DNA of 64,000 nucleotides, from contig NZ_CP043450.1 in NCBI RefSeq assembly GCF_003286415.2, positions 1,922,001 to 1,986,000 on the forward strand, in the 5' to 3' direction. The position numbers were made by a program, and so were the translations under genes. Positions 42,321 through 50,983 of this stretch are shown here, in pieces; position 1 is the stretch's first letter, and every line of letters begins with the position of its first letter. The notes below the pieces were generated by a model, which ran no database searches, was not told the DNA's origin, and saw only the letters and a list, made by a program, of their open reading frames with translations. This DNA comes from Mucilaginibacter rubeus. Its GTDB lineage: Bacteria; Bacteroidota; Bacteroidia; Sphingobacteriales; Sphingobacteriaceae.

Positions 42321-45300
42321 ATGAATACAATTAATTCGATACTATTAAAATGTCTGTTCCTGTTACTGTTAGGAAGTCCGCTTGTCGTAACTGCGCAAAT
42401 GACCTCTCCCGGGCAATGGGTAAACTATGACCATGTTTTCAATCTCAAAACGGGTTTAAGGCCATATGACTATGATGTTGCGATTATCCGTTCCAGTACT
42501 AATACCAATATACTTTGGCCCGGCGAACAGCCGGGCTATACCATTCAGGTTGTCAACAACCTGGATGGTCCTATTGAGGTTAAAGGTAAACTGGAAATTA
42601 TCCGGTACGGTACCAAAGGCAGGCCTAATGATGTGTGGTTGCCCGAAGTGGTTAAGTTTGCTACGGTGTCGTCGTCAGATCTACCCGTTTCCATTAATAC
42701 GAAAGGTTTTACCAATATCGAAGTAAAACCAAATATCCCGGCCACTTTTGGCGGATATGCCCTTATTCTTGATTTGGGCCAATTTGGTCGCCGCCTTGTT
42801 TGCAGTGTGGTAAGAACCTTTGCGGCCAATCCTAAAAGGCTGCAATATCCCAAGCAATCACTGGATGATATGGATCCGGATTTTCTGCAGCGGCTTGGCG
42901 TGCAGGCAATAAGGATGGGTGTTGATTATTTCCCAACAACAGACGCTGATTATCAGAGCAAATTATCTGCCTTGTACGAAAAACTAAAAAAATACCGCGA
43001 CAGGAATATTACGGTTTTACTGATGTTTGGTGCAGGTACTGCAAAATTACCGCTTGATATGCCCCGAGCATTGTTAAACGATGAGGGCGTGATGCGAAAA
43101 ACCAAACAAGATTGGGTTTGGGGCCCTTCTTCCGACCCGGATTTTGCAAAGTTTGTAAACAGGTTTTGTGTGGATCAGGGTTGGCCGAAAGGCCCGGTTA
43201 CTGCCGTTTCTTTGTGGAACGAGCCATGGGAAGGAAGTTCAATTTCCGGCTGGCAATCCGATATCCTGCGATACCGGGAAATTTATAAGGTAATGGCGGA
43301 CGCTGTTTTAGAAGGCCGCAAAAAGGGTGCAGATGTATTGGTAGGAGGAGGGGATTCCAATTCGAATGCCTGGGACAAACTTTTTGCCGATGGCAAAATG
43401 ACGTTCCTGCCCATCTTCGATTTTTGTTCCATTCATTACCAGGGGATGGAAACCCCAAGCATTTACCCGGAGTGGGTCAACCGCAAATCACCGAAAGGCA
43501 GGGTAAAGATCTGGGACACGGAAAGCTGGGTGGGCAACACGGATGACCGCATCGGGCTCACCGTTGCAACCAACAGATCTACCGGGTACGACCGTTCTAT
43601 GGGGATCTATGCCGGATATCTTTCAACTGGGGGAAGGGGCTCTGAGCATTTTAAACAAAAAGTAATGACGAGTTCAGGTCATGTTATCATCGATAGGATC
43701 CCCGATGCCTGGTCACCTACTGTTGGAATAGGCGCGGTGCAGCATTTGATTGGAGAAAGGGATTTTAACAGGCTATTGTTTAAAAAAGGCTTACCCTGGG
43801 TAATGTTGTTTGACGGTAATGACCATAACCCTGACGATGGCACAGCGGTTGTATGTGGTGATATTGGCGAGGCTTTTGGTGCCGAACGGCTGCTTTTCAG
43901 GAACGTCAGGGGGCTTAAGGAAATTGAGGATAAAGAACGGATCCGCAAGCAATTGAATGATAAATCCATTAGCGCCGCTCAGAAAGACAGCCTGTCACAT
44001 TTATTAAGAATAACTGAGCCACTTTCAGGCGGCTCAATGGTTATCCCTGCCGACAGCCACTTCAGGCTGTATGATTTTTACGGCAATCTCATTCCCCCCA
44101 ATGCAGGGAATATTCGGGTTCCGCTTAATACGCAGGGGTATTACCTTAGATCTGATGGCTCTAAAGGCTCTTTCGACAGGCTTGTTAAGGCCATGGAACA
44201 TGCCAGGATCTCGGGATATGAGCCAATAGAAATTATTGCTAAAGATATGACGACGCGCATTGAGCAAAAAGCCGTGCTTAATCTTCAGCTAACTAATATT
44301 CTTAACCGGCCGGTAAGTGGGCAACTGCAGGCTACACTCTCTGATTTTAAGTTGTCTTATAATAAAAACATAAATATCCGTCCTCACGAAACTATCATCG
44401 TGCCATTGCAAATAATCAAAGGCAAAGCTAATGGTGCCAATGTTTATCCTTTAAGTGTCCGCATCGAAACGCCGAAAGATGGCATTGCTGTTTTGAATGA
44501 GGATATGCACGTCAACACCATTTCACGGATCCCGGTAAAGGTTGATGGTAACCTGGACGAGTGGCAACAGGCTATACCGCAAACGGTAAGCAGCAAAGGG
44601 ACAGCAAGCGTGAGCCTTACTGAAGCCGCCTGGTACCCGTTTAAAAACTTTGATAACAGGGCTGAGGGTTATGCCAACGGTTATTTTGCTTACGACGATA
44701 AGAATTTTTACTTCGCCGCCAAAGTTGCAGATAATACACCGCACCCGGGCACTTATCGTTTTGAAAACAGGCCCGACGATTCATTTTTTTATCCTGATAC
44801 CGCTTATATCATGGATATGGATAAAACCCTGATGGCAAAAGAAGATAGCATTCCTGCAAAAAGTAATGACAATGGTACTTTACAAATGCCCTCTGGCAAC
44901 GGAAGGATCATGCAATTCCTTTCGAGCAGCGATGTAGCTTACGCATTTGGTATCGATCTTGATCTGGCTGCACAAAACTATACCAGGGTATCTTTCTATA
45001 TGCCCAATATTAGGGTGCCCAATGCTACAATTGAAGTGTTTGACGGGCAGACTGGTAATTTCCTGTTGCGAAGAAAAATAGATAACTTATGGCAGGGAGC
45101 TTTTGAAACATTTGATCTTACGGGTAAAGTAAGGGTTGTTTTTCGCACTTATAACTGGTGGACATCAGTGAAAGTTGCCGGGATCTTCTTCGATGATCCT
45201 GCCGATAAGGGGGGCCATGATAAAGCCGTTTTTGTTAAGGAGGACCTGGATACCAGGGGCAATTGGAAAGGGATTTACGGGAAAAATGGATATAATGTCA

Positions 45301-45956
45301 TGGGAGCCGCCGCAAAGATGCCTGAAGATGTTAAACTTAGTATCCCCGAGGTGAAAGTTAAACTTCCGCTTCCATGGCCTGATGGGGTACGGCATTATAC
45401 CTATCGTAAAAATCCGGTAACGCCGGATAATTCAGGGCTTGGCTATTCGTATGACAATGTGATTCTGGCTTTTAATGTGTTGCCTGTAGGAACTGATGGT
45501 ATGCTGGCCAATCCCCCGGGAACCATGCCGGGATATACAGGCTATAAAGATACCGATTACGAGTACGCCATGAACTGCGTAGCGCCGGAGTATGGCGGTG
45601 GCACAGAAATGTGGCGCTTGCTCACCCCGCAGCTTAACAGGAAGCACTTCTTTCCCCGCCAGCCAAAATCTGCAGGCGAAGGGCCGGTAAAGAACAGCCA
45701 GCTGGTTATTAAAAGGATTGGTAATACATTGATCACAGAGTGTGCCATCCCCTGGTCGGAAATACCGGATGTTCATAGGGCGCTGGAAAGCGGAAAGAAG
45801 ATAAAATTATCTTTCCGTGTAAACGACAATGCATCTCCTGCTGCCACGATGGAACTGGCTAAAGACCGGAGTGTTTCCCAAATAAATGCCAGGGCCTTTC
45901 ACCCCGACTGGAAAACGCACTGGGCAAACGAAGTGGAGTTTGGTTTTGAAAAATAA
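42321..45956 (+). CDS. Large clan GH-A glycoside hydrolase with C-terminal CBM9-like domain
   Basis: 1211 residues with signal peptide (to about 25). Residues about 30-170 are a beta domain. A TIM barrel (about 180-500) carries SLWNEPW (acid/base Glu near 298) and KIWDTESW (nucleophile Glu near 400), the clan GH-A strand-4/strand-7 layout. After a beta region, residues from about 735 (VDGNLDEWQQAI, YFAYDDKNFYFAAKVADN) form a CBM9-like domain split by an insert (about 795-1000) and ending WKTHWANEVEFG. The nearest family by look is GH39/GH5-like; substrate unknown. Confidence 0.75.
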   Translation: MNTINSILLKCLFLLLLGSPLVVTAQMTSPGQWVNYDHVFNLKTGLRPYDYDVAIIRSSTNTNILWPGEQPGYTIQVVNNLDGPIEVKGKLEIIRYGTKGRPNDVWLPEVVKFATVSSSDLPVSINTKGFTNIEVKPNIPATFGGYALILDLGQFGRRLVCSVVRTFAANPKRLQYPKQSLDDMDPDFLQRLGVQAIRMGVDYFPTTDADYQSKLSALYEKLKKYRDRNITVLLMFGAGTAKLPLDMPRALLNDEGVMRKTKQDWVWGPSSDPDFAKFVNRFCVDQGWPKGPVTAVSLWNEPWEGSSISGWQSDILRYREIYKVMADAVLEGRKKGADVLVGGGDSNSNAWDKLFADGKMTFLPIFDFCSIHYQGMETPSIYPEWVNRKSPKGRVKIWDTESWVGNTDDRIGLTVATNRSTGYDRSMGIYAGYLSTGGRGSEHFKQKVMTSSGHVIIDRIPDAWSPTVGIGAVQHLIGERDFNRLLFKKGLPWVMLFDGNDHNPDDGTAVVCGDIGEAFGAERLLFRNVRGLKEIEDKERIRKQLNDKSISAAQKDSLSHLLRITEPLSGGSMVIPADSHFRLYDFYGNLIPPNAGNIRVPLNTQGYYLRSDGSKGSFDRLVKAMEHARISGYEPIEIIAKDMTTRIEQKAVLNLQLTNILNRPVSGQLQATLSDFKLSYNKNINIRPHETIIVPLQIIKGKANGANVYPLSVRIETPKDGIAVLNEDMHVNTISRIPVKVDGNLDEWQQAIPQTVSSKGTASVSLTEAAWYPFKNFDNRAEGYANGYFAYDDKNFYFAAKVADNTPHPGTYRFENRPDDSFFYPDTAYIMDMDKTLMAKEDSIPAKSNDNGTLQMPSGNGRIMQFLSSSDVAYAFGIDLDLAAQNYTRVSFYMPNIRVPNATIEVFDGQTGNFLLRRKIDNLWQGAFETFDLTGKVRVVFRTYNWWTSVKVAGIFFDDPADKGGHDKAVFVKEDLDTRGNWKGIYGKNGYNVMGAAAKMPEDVKLSIPEVKVKLPLPWPDGVRHYTYRKNPVTPDNSGLGYSYDNVILAFNVLPVGTDGMLANPPGTMPGYTGYKDTDYEYAMNCVAPEYGGGTEMWRLLTPQLNRKHFFPRQPKSAGEGPVKNSQLVIKRIGNTLITECAIPWSEIPDVHRALESGKKIKLSFRVNDNASPAATMELAKDRSVSQINARAFHPDWKTHWANEVEFGFEK

Positions 45957-46005
45957 CCATTCAGGAATAGAAAAATGCGTAATATCGTTTGAACCATTAA
46001 TGTCC

Positions 46006-46040
46006 AAAACTGTCCGCTGAAATCTTCAGCGGACAGTTTT
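46006..46040 (+). terminator. Strong hairpin between the GH-A gene and the esterase gene
   Basis: Perfect 16-bp inverted repeat AAAACTGTCCGCTGAA/TTCAGCGGACAGTTTT with an ATC loop. It is symmetric with flanking A and T runs and acts as a terminator, 16 bases before the next ATG, so the next gene may be made by read-through or have its own promoter. Confidence 0.85.
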
Positions 46041-46056
46041 ATATAAAAATGAACCT

Positions 46057-47610
46057 ATGAGATTTAAGAGATTAAATATATTTCTTTTCCTTGCTTTCAT
46101 GATTCCGGGATATTGCTCAGCCCTGGCAACCGGTATTAAGTGGACTGAGTTTCACGCACCGCTTCAAAAGGTTTTGAATGGGATATCTGAAGGGAAAGGC
46201 AACTATCCTTATTTGAATTTTATTACCAATACCAGTAATATCGTCATCCGCCTGGCTTATGAGCCAGCTCAACATCTCACACGAAAAGCTGTAGAAGGCA
46301 CTTGCAAATTGTATGTTTTGGATGATGACGGAACATGGGCTGAATTTGATGGAACCAGATCAGAAAAAGATTCGGTTATATTATCGTTTCGGGATATTTC
46401 AACGGATAACCACCAACCCCGCAAAGCTATCGAATACAGGCTGTTTTTGCCGGCAGGGCAGGCACCGACGGATATTGCCATTGGTACAGATGCACAAAGC
46501 CAATTTGAGTTGCTACCACTTCAGCCCGAAAAACAAATTGTCATTTATAAGCAGGCAGGGGAGGATAAGGATAGTGAAGCGGGAACAAGTTGGCCAGCCA
46601 GGCTGGAAAGAACCCTGGATCGCCACTTTATTGTTTTTGCTGGGAAAACTGATCGAAAGGCATTCCTACGCGAAAGCAAAAAGTCCGGTACAAAAGCGGT
46701 ATTCCTGGAGCTTTGTGCTTACAGGGGTGCCGGTATGATAAGTGATATTATTAAGGATGCGCGGCAAATTAAGCAGGCGGGTATTCCTGTCTTTATCGTT
46801 CCTTGTGAGCATGCTCCATCTAAACAAACACAGGCAGCATTGAAGGAAATAAGCAGGCAAACAGCAGGATTAAAAGGCGTATATGCGTTAAGCCACCCGG
46901 CGGCAGATGATTGGACTGATTTCGGTTCGCAAGTGCGCTTTGCACTGCAGGAACCGGAGGGCGGAATTTCAACCATGAGTCCTTTAACCCAGCACCGTGA
47001 CAGAAACTACGACTGGCGGCAACGGCATGCAGATGAACTGGCTTTGATCAGGCAAAAGGCACCTAAAAATATCATATTTGCCAATTCCATTATTCACTAC
47101 TGGGGCGGCCTGCCGCAATCAACCATCGCAAGGGGAAAAGATTCGTGGGACACTTATCTGCAGTCGTTGGGTGTGCAGAATATGGGCTTTGGCTGGGACA
47201 GGATCGAAAACGTGCTGTGGAGAATCTATCATGACGAACTCGACGGTTTTAAAGCCGATCATATCTTGTTGATGATAGGCACCAATAACCTGCAATCAAA
47301 TACCGATGATGAAATTGTTAAGGGGCTCGGGCAGCTTATTGCTGCTGCCAAAATAAGGCAGCCCCAAAGCGGGCTAATTATTTCAGGAATCATGCCGCGC
47401 CGTAATATGGAAGCAAGGATCGCAGTTCTTAACGGCTCCATTGAAAAGCTTGCACAGGAGATGGGTATCAAGTACGTCAATCCCGGAATTGTATTCCTGA
47501 ATGAGGCAGGCAAAATTAAAGAGGAATTGTTTGGTGACGGGCTTCATCCTAATGCTGCCGGCTACGGCCTGCTTGCCCCGCTTATAGCGAAATCATTTAG
47601 TGAAGATTGA
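46057..47610 (+). CDS. Two-domain SGNH/GDSL hydrolase (probable carbohydrate esterase)
   Basis: 517 residues with signal peptide (to about 25). Residues about 30-165 form an SGNH N-terminal beta domain (GNYPYLNFITNTSNIVIRL). Residues about 330-515 form the SGNH fold: block I FANSII (Ser near 344), block III GTNN (about 408), block V DGLHPN (Asp and His near 493-496). The middle (SGTKAVFLELCAYRG) links them. Such enzymes remove acetyl or other acyl groups from polysaccharides in the periplasm, matching the locus. Confidence 0.85.
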   Translation: MRFKRLNIFLFLAFMIPGYCSALATGIKWTEFHAPLQKVLNGISEGKGNYPYLNFITNTSNIVIRLAYEPAQHLTRKAVEGTCKLYVLDDDGTWAEFDGTRSEKDSVILSFRDISTDNHQPRKAIEYRLFLPAGQAPTDIAIGTDAQSQFELLPLQPEKQIVIYKQAGEDKDSEAGTSWPARLERTLDRHFIVFAGKTDRKAFLRESKKSGTKAVFLELCAYRGAGMISDIIKDARQIKQAGIPVFIVPCEHAPSKQTQAALKEISRQTAGLKGVYALSHPAADDWTDFGSQVRFALQEPEGGISTMSPLTQHRDRNYDWRQRHADELALIRQKAPKNIIFANSIIHYWGGLPQSTIARGKDSWDTYLQSLGVQNMGFGWDRIENVLWRIYHDELDGFKADHILLMIGTNNLQSNTDDEIVKGLGQLIAAAKIRQPQSGLIISGIMPRRNMEARIAVLNGSIEKLAQEMGIKYVNPGIVFLNEAGKIKEELFGDGLHPNAAGYGLLAPLIAKSFSED

Positions 47611-47711
47611 ACATAATAAAGCTTAAAGCAGAAAGCCTAAGGTTTAAAGCTGATGTTCTACGGCCTTTTTACCTTCTACATCATATCATTAACCGGGAAT
47701 AAAACATCCGG

Positions 47712-48974
47712 TTAGTGGTTAAACTCATCGCCGTATATTAAATGATGTTGCCGGCCATATACCCTGATAAAATCAAGTTGTCCTGATCCTTTAAAGCGGC
47801 AAAAAAGCCCACGGATGTTCCCAATAGGGACATTGTATACTGTTTTATATTTAAAAACATTGTTAATATAAACCATACTGGTTTTATTCCGGGTTTCGAT
47901 GCGTACCACGGTCCATTTTGACAGATCAACACCCAATGAAGACAGATTGTGGAAGTTTCCTGTTAACTGTGTATCCCCGAACTCAGTATCAGCAAACTGG
48001 GTGCATCCGGGCTTAACAAATTTAAAACGGCCCCTGCCACTTTCGCCGGTAAACTCCAGGCTGGTATCAAAGCAGTCAAAGCCGCCCATATCCTGGCTAT
48101 TGCGCAAGCGAAACTCTACGGTCATTTGATCGCCGTCCACATGGAAGTTTTTGATATTGCGGTAATCAACCCAATATTCTTCTTTGGTATTGATATTAAG
48201 TCCGCCTATTATTGAAGGAGCAAAGTACAGAGAGCTTTTATCGCTGAATTTGTTGGAGTCGGTTACCACCCGGGCGTTCTGGTCATTATTGCCTACATAG
48301 CAAACCCATCCGTTTGTTTGTACATCAACGGTGTTTTTTGCAAATACACGGCCATCCGCGATCAGCCTTATTTTGTAAAAATTTGGTGTTTTGTATTGGT
48401 AGGTGAGCTCACCTTTAGGGCCAAGCAACAGTTTATATTCGCCACCGCTTCCAAAATCTATAAAAGCATTTTTATAATCCAGGTTAGATAGGTCATAGCT
48501 GATGGCTGCAGTTAGCGGCGCATGACCTAAAGTGTTTTTAACATTAAAAATAACATTGGGCCTATTGAAAAAGAGCTTTATGCCGACGATCAGTATGATT
48601 AACAGAAGTGCTCCTGCGGCAAAAAAAACAACTTTTAATCGTCTGTTACCGGTAGTGATTTCGGGTTTAATAACAGGGGCCGGGCTTTCGGCAGGTTTGG
48701 GATCGTTATCGTAGTTCTCTTTTAAAAAAAATGCCCAGTCTTTGTAGCCAAGATATTGCGCCATTGCATTCTTGGTGGCAATCTGTGGTTCGTAGTTATC
48801 GTTTACCTTGAAAATGCGTTTCAGTGTGCGTACGCTTATCGACGTTTTGGTTACCTCAAAGATTTGCTCATGAAGCTTTGTATAATGATAGTCGATCCAG
48901 TCACCACTCGGCCCCGACTGCATTTTATCCTCAATTAGCTGAGTACATTTTAGCAAATAATCATGGTTTTTCAT
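47712..48974 (-). CDS. Membrane protein with DNA-binding-like N-terminus, PKD-like and LamG-like domains
   Basis: 420 residues. Residues 1-90 are helical and helix-turn-helix-like (SISVRTLKRIFKVNDN, then AMAQYLGYKDWAFFLKEN). One membrane helix lies at about 112-132 (VVFFAAGALLLIILIVGIKL). Outside, residues 135-225 form a PKD-like beta domain and 260-418 a concanavalin/LamG-like domain. The orientation N-in would place a DNA-binding head in the cytoplasm and sugar-binding-like domains in the periplasm. It lies opposite to the locus genes. A one-component membrane regulator is inferred, not shown. Confidence 0.7.
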   Translation of the reverse strand: MKNHDYLLKCTQLIEDKMQSGPSGDWIDYHYTKLHEQIFEVTKTSISVRTLKRIFKVNDNYEPQIATKNAMAQYLGYKDWAFFLKENYDNDPKPAESPAPVIKPEITTGNRRLKVVFFAAGALLLIILIVGIKLFFNRPNVIFNVKNTLGHAPLTAAISYDLSNLDYKNAFIDFGSGGEYKLLLGPKGELTYQYKTPNFYKIRLIADGRVFAKNTVDVQTNGWVCYVGNNDQNARVVTDSNKFSDKSSLYFAPSIIGGLNINTKEEYWVDYRNIKNFHVDGDQMTVEFRLRNSQDMGGFDCFDTSLEFTGESGRGRFKFVKPGCTQFADTEFGDTQLTGNFHNLSSLGVDLSKWTVVRIETRNKTSMVYINNVFKYKTVYNVPIGNIRGLFCRFKGSGQLDFIRVYGRQHHLIYGDEFNH

Positions 48975-49409
48975 TCTTAAGTCAACGATCGTGCAAAAGG
49001 CATCAGTGGTGGAGTAATTGAGTTATTAGGTGGCTTTCAAATATGCTAAAATGCAATCTTACTTTATTACAGTTGTTGTTATTTTTTTAAGATTTTTCGA
49101 ATCGGCGCCCTGCCTTATTATTTGAAAACAGTAAAGCGGTTAGCAATAATACAGGTAAAATAATGAAAAATCCATGTTTGAGTATTCTGCTTGACTATGC
49201 CCGAGAATGCATTTATCCTGAAATATACTAATTGATAGTTTCGCCTTCAATATCTCCCCTGCACTCTGGCAGGGCCGGTCACCAATTTGAACACACTAAT
49301 AAATTATGAGAAATTATTTTCTGCCGTTACTCCCTTTTACGGGATCATATCTGCTTGAACGAATCATCCTGTCTGCACTGCATCTTCAATCATTAACAAC
49401 AAGAATTAA
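48975..49409. other. Divergent intergenic region in the utilization locus
   Basis: 435 bases between the membrane regulator-like gene and the GH28-like gene. A 35-codon frame (49306-49413) overlaps the GH28 start by ATGA but shows no family features. The region should carry both promoters and any operator; none identified. Confidence 0.4.
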
Positions 49410-49421
49410 ATGATAGTGCCG

Positions 49422-50957
49422 ATGAAGAAGATCATTGCGTTGCTCCTTGCCTGCCTTATTTTTCCGGGTATAACGCTGGCAGCCGACTATCTTATTACAG
49501 ATTATGGAGCAATAGGAAACGGCAGCCAGCTATCTACAAAATATATTCAAAAAGCTATCGACGTATGCAGCATCGGTGGTGGGGGACGGGTAGTGGTGCC
49601 CCCGGGAGATTTCTTGACGGGTACTATATATTTAAAAAAACATGTTGAACTTTACCTGGAGAGGGGCGCAAAAATTTCGGGAAGCAAGGATCGTGCTGAT
49701 TATCCCAAATTTGCCGGAGAGCGGGGGCTGATATTCGCTTTAAACGCAACTGATGTGGGTATTACGGGTTACGGCGAGATTAACGGTAATGGAGAAGCAT
49801 TTTTTAAAGGGGATAATGCACCCGACAGGCCATTTCTGGTGATGATCAAAAAATGCAGCAAGGTAAGGGTTTCCGGTATCAGCCTTAAAAACTCTGCGTT
49901 CTGGACATTTCGCCTGTTATATAATGACCAGGTTAATGTTGACGGCATCAATATATACGCTCATGTGAATTTTAATAATGACGGACTGGATATCGACAGT
50001 AAAAATGTAACGATCAGTAATTGCATTATCGATACGGATGATGACGCCCTGTGTTTTAAAAGCGACAGCAGCTTTATTTGTCAAAATGTGGTTGTATCAA
50101 ACTGCGTACTTGCCTCCAATTGTAATTTTATTAAGATGGGTACTGCTTCTGTGGGTGGTTTCAGAAATATAAGCGTAAGCAATTGTGTTTTGCGGAGGAC
50201 TTCTGAATCACGTTTTCGCTTTTGGGAACGGAGCGTACCGGGGGTAAAGGAGCCGGTGACCGGGCTTGCAGGGATTGCATTGGAGATCGTTGATGGTGGA
50301 ATAATGGATGGCATTAATATCAGCAACATCGTAATGGATGGCGTGCAAACGCCGCTATTTATCAGGCTTGGCAGCAGAAGTAATTCTGCAGGCGCGATCA
50401 GAAATGTAATGATCAGCAGCGTAACAGCCAAAAGTGTGAGCCGCATAGCGAGCAGCATTACAGCAATACCTGGTTTTAAGGTAGAAAACGTTGTGCTCCG
50501 TGATATCAATATTCAAAGCCCAGGAGGAGGGGAGATAAGTGAATATACGGCCAAAGTGCCAGAACAGGAGCGTGCTTATCCCGAAAACCGGATGTTCGGT
50601 ACCAGTTTGCCGGCCTACGGGATTTATCTCAGGCATGTTAACAACATCAGTCTTTATAATATTCAGTTTAAACCAGCCAGCAGTGAGGCGAGGCCGGCCG
50701 TATATATTGAGGATGGACATGAAATCCGCATCGCTGGTTTGAAAGCAATACCTCCTATGGAGGGTGTGCCATTGGTGGAACTCAACGAGGTTTCCGGATT
50801 GAGTTTTGAAAGTTATGTACCAGGTCAACAAATTCCGCTTCTTTTCCGGGTGCGTGGTGTGCAATCAAATTGTATCAACATAACCGGAAACAACAACATC
50901 CGCCGCCTTTATGAACTAAAAGATTTGGCACCGAAAAAGGCGCTTACCATCAGATAA
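49422..50957 (+). CDS. GH28-like pectinase-type beta-helix protein
   Basis: 511 residues from ATG 49422, with signal peptide ending ITLAAD. It begins YLITDYGAIGNGSQLSTKYI, the GH28 start, and folds as a right-handed beta helix. The Asp motifs NNDGLDIDS (about 187-195) and DTDDDALCFKS (about 205-215) align with NxD and GDD of polygalacturonases. The GHG motif with the catalytic-region His is missing: the equivalent reads SNCNFIKMGTA. It may be a divergent galacturonan- or rhamnogalacturonan-type hydrolase. Family firm; specificity unknown. Confidence 0.82.
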   Translation: MKKIIALLLACLIFPGITLAADYLITDYGAIGNGSQLSTKYIQKAIDVCSIGGGGRVVVPPGDFLTGTIYLKKHVELYLERGAKISGSKDRADYPKFAGERGLIFALNATDVGITGYGEINGNGEAFFKGDNAPDRPFLVMIKKCSKVRVSGISLKNSAFWTFRLLYNDQVNVDGINIYAHVNFNNDGLDIDSKNVTISNCIIDTDDDALCFKSDSSFICQNVVVSNCVLASNCNFIKMGTASVGGFRNISVSNCVLRRTSESRFRFWERSVPGVKEPVTGLAGIALEIVDGGIMDGINISNIVMDGVQTPLFIRLGSRSNSAGAIRNVMISSVTAKSVSRIASSITAIPGFKVENVVLRDINIQSPGGGEISEYTAKVPEQERAYPENRMFGTSLPAYGIYLRHVNNISLYNIQFKPASSEARPAVYIEDGHEIRIAGLKAIPPMEGVPLVELNEVSGLSFESYVPGQQIPLLFRVRGVQSNCINITGNNNIRRLYELKDLAPKKALTIR

Positions 50958-50983
50958 TATTTATTGATCTCTCGAATTAACAA

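Noticed and set aside
49306..49413. 35-codon frame overlapping the GH28 start
   Set aside because: Only the ATGA overlap supports it; no family and no clear start signal. Kept as a note in the intergenic entry.
50355..50864. 169-codon minus-strand frame inside the GH28-like gene
   Set aside because: Antisense to a well-supported coding region, without domain or ribosome-binding context.
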